The position numbers and the translations under genes were made by a program. 6,136 nucleotides of DNA, taken from the NCBI GenBank assembly GCA_900557315.1, contig USSI01000091.1:1-6136 (forward strand), read 5' to 3'. The stretch is from an uncultured Butyricicoccus sp. (GTDB lineage Bacteria; Bacillota; Clostridia; Oscillospirales; Butyricicoccaceae). Below are positions 1-4,855 of the stretch, one piece after another (the first letter of the stretch is position 1; every line of letters begins with the position of its first letter). The notes under the pieces were generated by a model that saw nothing but the letters and a program-made list of their open reading frames with translations, did no database searches and was not told the origin of the DNA.

Positions 1-105
1 GCCGCGCTCGTACAGGGTCGCCGCGGTGACCAGCTCGATCTGCTCCTCGTCGCAGTCTTCAAAGTGCTGTCTGGACGAGATCGACAGCCAAACGTCTTTT
101 TTCAT
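1..105 (-). CDS. DUF1934 (YwiB-like) protein, N-terminal part, runs off the window
   Basis: The first 35 codons are visible and the rest lies beyond base 1. The peptide begins MKKDVWLSISSRQ and continues with a D-E-E-Q-I-E-L-V-T run. This matches the opening beta strands of DUF1934 proteins, small calycin-like barrels of unknown biochemical function typified by B. subtilis YwiB. A GGAG ribosome binding site (114-117 on the complement) lies 8 bases before the ATG. The gene starts 22 bases after the murI stop on the same strand, so it is probably the third gene of the ddl-murI operon. In many Firmicutes this family sits immediately upstream of argS, so argS may follow outside the window. The family call rests only on the N-terminus. 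The fold statement is family knowledge and was not seen here. Confidence 0.72.
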   Translation of the reverse strand, partial: MKKDVWLSISSRQHFEDCDEEQIELVTAATLYERG

Positions 106-127
106 TGATTCAGCTCCGTTTTGCATT

Positions 128-925
128 TCAATATCCCGAAATATCCACCAGCCCTGCGCCGGTGCTGACCTGCTCCTGCAGGAACAGCGCCGCGAGCTGG
201 TCAAACGCGCCCGGGTCGTCCGAGACGAAGTACCGCGTCTCGCCCGGCCCCTCGCCCGGGTCGAACTGGGTCGAGGCAAGGTTTGCCGCCTCCGCGCCCG
301 AGTCGATGAGCGTGACCTCCGGCCCCATGCAGGCGCCGATCACATCCTCCAGCAGCGGATAATGCGTGCAGCCGAGGATGAGCGTGTCCACGCCCGCCGC
401 TTTGAGCGGCGCAAGGTACTCCCCGACCACGGTTTCGATCACCACGTCGCCGCGGTGCACGCGGCCGTTTTCGACCAGCGGCACGAACAGCAGGCACGCC
501 TGCGTAAACAGCTTGAGGCTGCCGTCCGCGTGGTGCAGGTACCGTTCATACGCGCCCGACCGGACGGTTGCGGCGGTGCCGATCACGCCGACGCGGCCAT
601 TGCGCGTCATGGTCATCGCGCGGCGGCACGCCGGTTCGACCGTGCCGATGATCGGGATGTTGTTTTCCCGCTCCAGCAGGTCGAGCGCGACCGACGAGAC
701 CGTGTTGCAGGCGATGATAATCGCCTTGAGGTCGAACTGCCGGAGGAAGGCAACGTCCTGCCTTGCGTATTTGATGATGGTATCACGGCCGCGCGTACCG
801 TACGGCACGCGGCCGGTGTCCCCGAAATAAATGATGTTCTCCCGCGGCATGAGCGCGTGCAGACGGCGCACCGCCGTCAGCCCGCCCAGCCCGGAATCGA
901 ACACCCCGATGGCCCGGTTATCCAT
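128..925 (-). CDS. murI: Glutamate racemase
   Basis: A cytoplasmic cofactor-independent racemase that converts L-glutamate to D-glutamate for addition by MurD to UDP-MurNAc-L-Ala. The 265-residue product has the usual family length. It opens with the IGVFDSGLGGLT signature (residues 6-17) and has YFGDTGRVPYG (33-43). The two catalytic cysteines are C73 in the ACNT motif and C186 in GCTHYPL, with E152-N153 in the conserved PLVENG-type segment. I chose the ATG at 925 because a GGAGGA site (931-936) lies 5 bases before it and the signature begins a few residues later. The in-frame ATG at 943 would add six non-homologous residues and has no better site. The start overlaps the end of ddl by 8 bases, indicating translational coupling. 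All key residues are present. Confidence 0.97.
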   Translation of the reverse strand: MDNRAIGVFDSGLGGLTAVRRLHALMPRENIIYFGDTGRVPYGTRGRDTIIKYARQDVAFLRQFDLKAIIIACNTVSSVALDLLERENNIPIIGTVEPACRRAMTMTRNGRVGVIGTAATVRSGAYERYLHHADGSLKLFTQACLLFVPLVENGRVHRGDVVIETVVGEYLAPLKAAGVDTLILGCTHYPLLEDVIGACMGPEVTLIDSGAEAANLASTQFDPGEGPGETRYFVSDDPGAFDQLAALFLQEQVSTGAGLVDISGY

Positions 926-1988
926 GATGCTCCTCCAGCGCAAGCGAAATCAGCCGGTCGAGCAGTTCGGGATAGTGGATGCCTTCATAATCGAACAGCT
1001 TGGGGTACATGCTGATCGAGGTGAAGCCCGGGATGGAGTTTAATTCATTGAACACGACTTCGCCGCCCTCATGGGTGACGAAAAAGTCCACGCGGGACAG
1101 GCCGCGGCAGCCAAGCGCAGTATAGACGCGCAGCGCGTTCTGGCGCACGGTCTCAATCTGCTGGGGCGTGATCTTCGCCGGGATGTACAGCTGGGAGCTT
1201 TCGTCTTTGTACTTTGCGTCAAAGGTGTAAAACTCCTGCGTCGCGGCGATCTCGCCCACGGTCGAGGCGATCGGATTGCGGTTGCCGAGCACCGCGCACT
1301 CGACCTCATGCCCGTCGATGTACTCCTCGACCAGCACCTTGTCGTCCAGCTGGAACGCCTCGGTCAGCCCTGCGGCGAGTTCCAGCATATCGTTTGCCTT
1401 GGCGACGCCCACGGAAGACCCCTGCGAGCACGGCTTGACAAACACCGGGAACTTGCCGAGCTGGTCGGCCGCCGTGCGCACCACGCCCTCGGCGTTGCGC
1501 TCGAAATCATAGCGCAGCGCCAGATAATACTTCGCCTGACGCACGCCGGTCGGCTCGATCAGCGCTTTGGTGATGGACTTGTCCATCGAGTTCGCGCTCG
1601 CGGCCACGCCGCAGCCGACATACGGGATGCCCGCCAGCTCGAGCAGGCCCTGAATCGTGCCGTCCTCGCCGCCCGCGCCGTGCAGCACGGGGAACACGCA
1701 GTCCAAGCGGATGGTTTCGGTTTTCCCGTCCTGCAGCAGCACGAGCCCGTGCACCCCGCGGTCGGGCGGGAGCAGCGCCGGCACCTTATCGGCCAGGCGC
1801 TCCCATTCGCCGTTCTCCACGCTGTCCGCCGTACAGGACGGGCAGTAGTACCAACGCCCCTCCTGCGTGATGCCGACCGCGTAGATCTCATATCTGGTCT
1901 GATCCAGATGGCGCAATATGGATGCGGCGGACAGGCACGAGATATCATGCTCGCTCGAAATGCCGCCGAACAATACAGCCAGTTTCAT
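918..1988 (-). CDS. ddl: D-alanine--D-alanine ligase (ATP-grasp)
   Basis: A cytoplasmic ligase that joins two D-alanines using ATP, supplying the dipeptide that MurF adds to the peptidoglycan precursor. The product is 356 residues, normal for the family. Visible motifs are LFGGISSEHDIS (6-17, with E13 as the N-terminal substrate-binding glutamate), HGAGGEDGTIQG (103-114), the ATP-binding loop KPCSQGSSVGV (185-195), and the C-terminal NELNSIPGFTSISMYPKL (314-331) holding the metal and nucleotide ligands. The omega loop reads EFYTFDAKY (252-260). The tyrosine and AKY form, with the SMYPKL ending, is the pattern of D-Ala-D-Ala enzymes. VanA-type D-lactate ligases have a histidine loop and VanC/VanG types have other loop residues. 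The length and the VFPVLHG..GEDGT..G..ELAGIP..GC stretch resemble the VanG side of the family, so D-Ser activity is a lesser alternative. It is the first gene of the leftward operon, and its stop overlaps murI. Confidence 0.95.
   Translation of the reverse strand: MKLAVLFGGISSEHDISCLSAASILRHLDQTRYEIYAVGITQEGRWYYCPSCTADSVENGEWERLADKVPALLPPDRGVHGLVLLQDGKTETIRLDCVFPVLHGAGGEDGTIQGLLELAGIPYVGCGVAASANSMDKSITKALIEPTGVRQAKYYLALRYDFERNAEGVVRTAADQLGKFPVFVKPCSQGSSVGVAKANDMLELAAGLTEAFQLDDKVLVEEYIDGHEVECAVLGNRNPIASTVGEIAATQEFYTFDAKYKDESSQLYIPAKITPQQIETVRQNALRVYTALGCRGLSRVDFFVTHEGGEVVFNELNSIPGFTSISMYPKLFDYEGIHYPELLDRLISLALEEHHG
931..936 (-). promoter_or_regulatory. Ribosome binding site that fixes the murI start
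   Basis: GGAGGA on the complement, 5 bases before the ATG at 925 and inside the 3' end of ddl. Its position selects the 925 start over the in-frame ATG at 943 and suggests reinitiation after ddl translation. Confidence 0.8.
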
Positions 1989-2031
1989 TTTCCCTGATTC
2001 GTCCCTTCTCTGATCTACTCATACAGAACAC

Positions 2032-2060
2032 ATTATACGCTATTTCACGCGCAAATACAA
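2032..2060 (-). promoter_or_regulatory. Probable sigma-A promoter of the ddl-murI operon
   Basis: On the complement, TTGTAT (2055-2060) is followed after exactly 17 bases by a consensus TATAAT (2032-2037). This places transcription start near 2025, about 37 bases before the ddl ATG. The -10 box is perfect, while the -35 matches only the conserved TTG. An AGAAGGGA purine run about 14 bases before the ATG, or AGGGA right next to it, would serve as a ribosome binding site. Neither has ideal spacing. Confidence 0.6.
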
Positions 2061-2061
2061 T

Positions 2062-2081
2062 GCGGAAACACGCAATTCCGC
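2062..2081. repeat. Small inverted repeat between the divergent promoters
   Basis: GCGGAA (2062-2067) and its exact complement TTCCGC (2076-2081) flank an 8-base centre. It lies between the -35 boxes of the two divergent promoters, only 2 bases outside the ddl -35. It has no T-run and is not a terminator. It could be a binding site for an unlinked regulator, but a 6-bp arm can occur by chance. Confidence 0.3.
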
Positions 2082-2134
2082 GCACCATTCTTACAAAATT
2101 TACAATCCCTTCACATCTTTTTTTGAAATACCTG

Positions 2135-2163
2135 TTGACGCGTTATATTATACATCATATAAT
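2135..2163 (+). promoter_or_regulatory. Strong sigma-A promoter of the padR operon
   Basis: TTGACG (2135-2140), a 17-base spacer, and a perfect TATAAT (2158-2163). Eleven of twelve hexamer bases match consensus at ideal spacing. Transcription would start near 2170, giving a leader of about 25 bases before the padR ATG. A promoter this strong ahead of a repressor gene fits a unit normally held off by a DNA-binding protein. The candidate operator overlaps the -10 box. Confidence 0.85.
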
Positions 2164-2165
2164 AT
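2145..2165. promoter_or_regulatory. Perfect inverted repeat over the -10 box, candidate PadR operator
   Basis: ATATTATA (2145-2152) and its exact complement TATAATAT (2158-2165) are separated by CATCA. The right arm contains the whole padR -10 hexamer and the left arm fills the spacer, so a dimer bound here would block RNA polymerase. PadR-family repressors usually bind short AT-rich dyads in their own promoters. The repeat is seen directly; its use by this PadR is inference. The left arm also reads TATAAT on the complement (2147-2152), with no convincing -35 for it. Confidence 0.55.
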
Positions 2166-2182
2166 TATTGCAAACACAGAAA

Positions 2183-2190
2183 AGAGGTGG
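2183..2190 (+). promoter_or_regulatory. Ribosome binding site that fixes the padR start
   Basis: AGAGGTGG, 4 bases before the ATG at 2195. Together with the promoter at 2135-2163 it rules out the longer in-frame extension that stays open back to 1922. Confidence 0.8.
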
Positions 2191-2194
2191 CTCC

Positions 2195-2503
2195 ATGTCT
2201 TACCCCATCGCCTCCGCCCTGCTCGACGGGATCGTGCTTGCTGTGGTCGAGCAGGAGAGCACCTACGGCTACCGCATCACGCAGGACGTGCAGAAGGTGC
2301 TGGATATTTCCGAATCCACGCTGTATCCGGTGCTGCGCCGCCTGCAGAAGGACGGCTGCCTGACAACCTACGACGAGGCCTTTGCCGGGCGCAACCGGCG
2401 GTATTACAAAATCACCGACCACGGCCGCGCCCAGCTCCGCCAGCACCGGATCGACTGGCAGAATTACAGGAACGGAATCGACTCGATCTTTTTTGGAGGA
2501 TAG
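2195..2503 (+). CDS. PadR-family transcriptional regulator (short type)
   Basis: A 102-residue winged-helix DNA-binding protein, expected to act as a dimeric repressor. The first helix is SALLDGIVLAVV (7-18). STYGYRITQDV (22-32) and SESTLYPVLRRLQKDG (39-54) give the PadR helix-turn-helix, and GRNRRYYKIT (65-74) forms the wing. The long C-terminal domain of classical PadR proteins is replaced by one short helix, roughly residues 76-95, the expected dimerisation element. No ligand pocket can be read from the sequence. It is the first gene of its operon, and its stop is 5 bases before the next ATG, whose ribosome binding site lies inside it. Pairing of short PadR regulators with HAAS/DUF1700 membrane proteins is a known Firmicute arrangement in which the HAAS protein is thought to modulate the regulator. 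Autoregulation through the dyad at 2145-2165 is likely but inferred. Confidence 0.93.
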   Translation: MSYPIASALLDGIVLAVVEQESTYGYRITQDVQKVLDISESTLYPVLRRLQKDGCLTTYDEAFAGRNRRYYKITDHGRAQLRQHRIDWQNYRNGIDSIFFGG

Positions 2504-2508
2504 GACCG

Positions 2509-3165
2509 ATGAGCAGAAACGAATACATGGCGGCGCTGCGGCGCGCACTTTCCGGCCTGCCGGAGGAGGAACGCGCCAGCGCCCTGCGCTATTACGAGGA
2601 ATACTTTGACGACGCCGGATCGGAGAACGAGCAGAAGGTCATTTCCGAGCTCGGCGCGCCGGAAAAGATTGCCGAGCAGATCCTCGCGGACTACCGCGAG
2701 CTGACCGCCGTGCCGCATCAGGCGGCAGGCGGCGCGGCTGGCAAACCCAAACGCCGCTGGCGCGGCGTGCCCCCGTGGCTGCTGGTCGTGCTGGTACTGC
2801 TGGCGATCCCGGTGGGGGTCCCGCTGCTCGGCGGGCTGGCAATCGGCGCGGCCGGCACGGTGTTCGGCCTCCTTGCTGCCGCGGCGGCAGTGGTGTTCTC
2901 CGTTGTCGTGGTGCTCCCGCTCGCGCCGCTGATTGCGGGCGTTGTGCTGTGCGGCTTCTCCTTTGCGCTGTGGGGCGCGCCCGCCAGCGCGGTGGTCACG
3001 CTCGGCTGCGGCCTTGCGCTGTCCGCGCTCGGCATATTGGTCACCCTGCTGATGATTAAGCTGTGCACCCTGTTCGTGCCGCCCCTCGTCCGCGGCCTGG
3101 TCGCCATCATCCGCTGGCCGCTCGACAAACTGCGCGCCCGCAATCATGGAGGTGGAACGCAATGA
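2509..3165 (+). CDS. HAAS/DUF1700 multi-pass membrane protein
   Basis: The product is 218 residues. Residues 1-66 form a helical cytoplasmic domain that opens with MSRNEYMAALRRALSGLPEE and contains LRYYEEYFDDAG (26-37) and ISELGAPEKIAEQIL (45-59). This is the HAAS (HTH-associated alpha-helical signalling) signature of DUF1700 proteins. A basic linker (79-85, KPKRRWR) precedes about four hydrophobic segments, roughly 89-107, 109-134, 136-157 and 161-190. A positively charged tail (195-218) follows, and both ends are probably cytoplasmic. The start is supported by GGAGGA at 2495-2500, eight bases before the ATG. It lies directly after padR, and its stop overlaps the next gene in an ATGA. The likely role, from family knowledge, is to relay a membrane or envelope signal to PadR. 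The ligand and mechanism are unknown. Confidence 0.88.
   Translation: MSRNEYMAALRRALSGLPEEERASALRYYEEYFDDAGSENEQKVISELGAPEKIAEQILADYRELTAVPHQAAGGAAGKPKRRWRGVPPWLLVVLVLLAIPVGVPLLGGLAIGAAGTVFGLLAAAAAVVFSVVVVLPLAPLIAGVVLCGFSFALWGAPASAVVTLGCGLALSALGILVTLLMIKLCTLFVPPLVRGLVAIIRWPLDKLRARNHGGGTQ
3148..3155 (+). promoter_or_regulatory. Ribosome binding site that fixes the DUF4097 start
   Basis: GGAGGTGG inside the end of the HAAS gene, 6 bases before the ATG at 3162. The open frame extends upstream to an ATG at 3063, but that segment is an arginine- and proline-rich shadow of the HAAS gene with no site of its own. Confidence 0.8.
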
Positions 3166-4043
3166 AAAAACTGATTCTCGCCTGCTGCGCCGTGCTCGTC
3201 ATCGGCGGCTGTATGATGGTCGGCGGCTGGGCTGCCGGCGGCCAGCTGTACGGCTCGTATTACGGCGGCGAACTGCACCCGGTCAGTGAAACCGTCCGCG
3301 ACGCCGCCGATTTTCTGAGCGGCCGCCTGCACCGCTATGCATGGTGGGAGGAGGACGGCCGGCACAGCGGCTGGTTCCGCGATGACCTGAACGAATTTGT
3401 GGACGACACCGTGGATGAGGCAGTAGACGGCGCGCTGGATGCCATCGACGGCATCCGGACGGAAGCGCCGACCGCGGACTACCTCCCCACGCAGGCGTCC
3501 GACGCCATCAGCCAGCTCGACTTTACGCTTTCCGGCGGCGATATCACCATCGAAAGCGGCAGCGATTTCGATCTGTCCGGCGACTTCACCCTGACGCACA
3601 GCGCGTGTGACGGCAGCGAGTGGGAACTGGTCCTGCAAAGCGACGGCTCCGCTGCCATCACGCTCCCTTACGATCTGACATACTATGACAGCATCGACCT
3701 GACCGTCGCGGATGCGCTCGTCGAATGCGCCCTCCCCCTGCACGCGGAAAGCATGGATATCGCCGTAACGGCGGGCGAGCTGTCCGCGGATGAACTGCAG
3801 GCGCACGAACTCGAGCTGGACGCCGGGGCGGGCACGATAACCGCCTGGCTGACCGGCGATCCCTCGCTCTACCGCATCGAGGCCTCCGCCTCGATGGGCA
3901 GCGTGCTGCTCAACGATGAAGAACTCGCCGGCGGCAGTCTCGGCACCCACCGCTATGACAACCGCAAGGAGGCAGACCGGTTCCCCCGCTCGATCGAAGC
4001 GAACGCCGGGGCGGGCGCCATTTCGCTCTATACGCTTGGCTGA
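3162..4043 (+). CDS. DUF4097 'toastrack' protein, exported or membrane-anchored
   Basis: The product is 293 residues. MKK is followed by a hydrophobic stretch to about residue 25. I14-G15-G16-C17 fits a permissive lipobox, so it may be a lipoprotein; an uncleaved signal anchor is the alternative. Residues 64-98 are acidic and helical (for example NEFVDDTVDEAVDGALDAI, 77-95). From about 117 a beta-rich region begins with LDFTLSGGDITIESGSDFDL, the repeated short-strand pattern of DUF4097 single-stranded beta-helix (toastrack) domains, and ends with two similar rungs, DAGAGTITAWL (220-230) and NAGAGAISLYTLG (281-293). I chose the ATG at 3162 because GGAGGTGG (3148-3155) lies 6 bases upstream, a signal sequence follows, and it shares an ATGA overlap with the previous stop. 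Family proteins co-occur with PspC, LiaF-type and HAAS genes in envelope-stress operons. No enzymatic motif is visible, so a sensor or scaffold role is inferred. Confidence 0.83.
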   Translation: MKKLILACCAVLVIGGCMMVGGWAAGGQLYGSYYGGELHPVSETVRDAADFLSGRLHRYAWWEEDGRHSGWFRDDLNEFVDDTVDEAVDGALDAIDGIRTEAPTADYLPTQASDAISQLDFTLSGGDITIESGSDFDLSGDFTLTHSACDGSEWELVLQSDGSAAITLPYDLTYYDSIDLTVADALVECALPLHAESMDIAVTAGELSADELQAHELELDAGAGTITAWLTGDPSLYRIEASASMGSVLLNDEELAGGSLGTHRYDNRKEADRFPRSIEANAGAGAISLYTLG

Positions 4044-4060
4044 ACCCGCCGCACAGGCAC

Positions 4061-4089
4061 TTGACGAACCACCTAAAACAACGTATGAT
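4061..4089 (+). promoter_or_regulatory. Second promoter, ahead of the pspC-like gene
   Basis: TTGACG (4061-4066), a 17-base spacer, and TATGAT (4084-4089) lie in the 67-base gap after the DUF4097 gene. The -35 hexamer and spacing are identical to the padR promoter, but the perfect dyad is absent. Transcription would start near 4096, right at the AAAGGAG site (4096-4102), giving a very short leader. The last two genes could therefore be expressed even when the PadR-controlled promoter is off. No terminator is visible before it, so read-through from the upstream genes is also possible. Confidence 0.7.
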
Positions 4090-4110
4090 AGATGAAAAGG
4101 AGTTTTTACT

Positions 4111-4311
4111 ATGAATGGCAAGAAACTGTACCGCAGCGAGTCCAACCGTATGCTGTGCGGCGTGTGCGCGGGCATTGCAGAGTATTTCGGCATTGACCCC
4201 ACCCTGATCCGCCTTGCCTGGGCATTCTGCTGCTGTTTCGGCTTTTTCCCCGCCGCGATCGCCTATATCATCGCCGCGGTGATCGTCCCCAGCCAAAGCG
4301 CCGTTCAATAA
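4111..4311 (+). CDS. PspC-domain small membrane protein
   Basis: The product is 66 residues and almost entirely a PspC domain. KKLYRSESNRMLCGVCAGIA (4-23) and EYFGIDPTLIRLAW (24-37) are the family signature, followed by a membrane helix of about 35-58 ending in IVP. Single-domain PspC proteins of this size are common in Firmicutes, where they often accompany toastrack or LiaF-like proteins. In the E. coli phage-shock system PspC is a membrane sensor, but here no pspA or pspB is present, so only the domain is assigned. Three consecutive cysteines (40-42) inside the membrane helix are unusual. AAAGGAG lies 8 bases before the ATG. It has its own promoter just upstream and is followed 28 bases later by the acidic membrane protein gene. 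Confidence 0.92.
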   Translation: MNGKKLYRSESNRMLCGVCAGIAEYFGIDPTLIRLAWAFCCCFGFFPAAIAYIIAAVIVPSQSAVQ

Positions 4312-4339
4312 CCCCGTAAACGAGAGGATGTGCCCGCTT

Positions 4340-4789
4340 ATGAGCGAAAACCAGCAGCCGCTGACCGAGGAGGAACAGACCACGCCGCAGGCCGAAACCG
4401 CCGCGGCGGACGAGGCCGCTCTGTCCGAAGCCGAAGAGACCGCCCTGCCCGCCGCAGCCGGCGACGATGCGGCGGAGGAGCCGGAAGCCATCGAAGATGA
4501 GCCCGAGGAGTCGGATACCATTGTGGACGGCGTCGAGACCGACCCGCTCAAAATCAGGGTGTTCGGCCTGCCCCTTGTGTGCTTCCATTCCACTGCAATC
4601 GGCCTTGCCGGCGGCTATATCGTATCCGGCCTGTTCGGCCTGATCGGTTTCGAAAACCCGCCCAGCCCGCTCATCTGCGCGGTTGTGTGCGCCGCCGCGG
4701 GCTACCTGATCGGACAGCGCACCTACAAAAAGCGTCTGGCCGCGCGGGAAGCAGAACTCGCCGCCCAGTCGGAGGACAATCCCGAATAA
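4340..4789 (+). CDS. Uncharacterised acidic protein with two C-terminal membrane helices
   Basis: I do not recognise this 149-residue protein. Residues 1-68 are rich in E, D and A with almost no basic residue, and are probably disordered. KIRVFGLP (71-78) leads into two likely membrane helices, about 84-103 (glycine-rich, IGLAGGYIVSGLFGLIG) and 107-127 (LICAVVCAAAGYLIG). They are joined by a short ENPPSP turn, then a basic RTYKKRLAAR stretch and an acidic end. The hairpin places both ends on the same side, and the basic stretch suggests the cytoplasm. The small-residue spacing in the helices suggests tight packing or oligomers. I prefer the ATG at 4340 because AGAGG (4323-4327) lies 12 bases upstream. 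The in-frame ATG at 4328 directly abuts that site and leaves no spacing. It shares the pspC promoter and ends at a strong terminator, so a role in the same envelope module is inferred from position only. Confidence 0.7.
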   Translation: MSENQQPLTEEEQTTPQAETAAADEAALSEAEETALPAAAGDDAAEEPEAIEDEPEESDTIVDGVETDPLKIRVFGLPLVCFHSTAIGLAGGYIVSGLFGLIGFENPPSPLICAVVCAAAGYLIGQRTYKKRLAAREAELAAQSEDNPE

Positions 4790-4793
4790 AAGC

Positions 4794-4826
4794 AAAAGCA
4801 GCGGAAGCAGGGTTCCGCTGCTTTTT
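4794..4826 (+). terminator. Strong intrinsic terminator of the PadR-PspC gene cluster
   Basis: AAAAGCAGCGGAA (4794-4806) pairs perfectly with TTCCGCTGCTTTT (4813-4825) around a 6-base loop, and the T-run extends to 4826. It begins 5 bases after the stop of the acidic membrane protein gene. It also lies only 15 bases before the ribosome binding site of the next gene on the same strand, which therefore needs read-through or its own promoter. Confidence 0.9.
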
Positions 4827-4840
4827 GTCTTGCCATCCCG

Positions 4841-4847
4841 AAAGGAG
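4841..4847 (+). promoter_or_regulatory. Ribosome binding site supporting a TTG start
   Basis: AAAGGAG, 8 bases before the TTG at 4856. There is no ATG or GTG in frame nearby upstream, and the GIY-YIG domain begins about residue 8, so this site decides the start. Confidence 0.8.
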
Positions 4848-4855
4848 CGAAACAT

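Noticed and set aside
26..1015. A 329-codon open frame on the plus strand
   Set aside because: It is antisense to murI and the DUF1934 start. Its arginine- and alanine-rich composition is typical of a shadow frame.
918..1988. Vancomycin-resistance ligase gene
   Set aside because: The D-Ala-type loop, SMYPKL ending, murI partner and absence of vanH, vanX, vanT or a two-component system all argue for a housekeeping ddl.
1071..1997. A 308-codon open frame on the plus strand
   Set aside because: It is antisense to ddl, which has complete ATP-grasp motifs, and the translation has no family signature.
2147..2175. A leftward promoter using TATAAT in the left arm of the dyad
   Set aside because: No -35 better than GTTTGC occurs at 17-base spacing, and the promoter at 2032-2060 is nearer to ddl and better formed. 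The TATAAT is explained by the symmetry of the repeat.
1922..2194. N-terminal extension of PadR from an upstream in-frame ATG
   Set aside because: It would cover the padR promoter and the start of ddl, and it adds no PadR sequence. The AGAGGTGG site places the start at 2195.
3144..4202. A 352-codon open frame on the minus strand
   Set aside because: It is antisense to the DUF4097 gene and part of pspC, and no motif was found.
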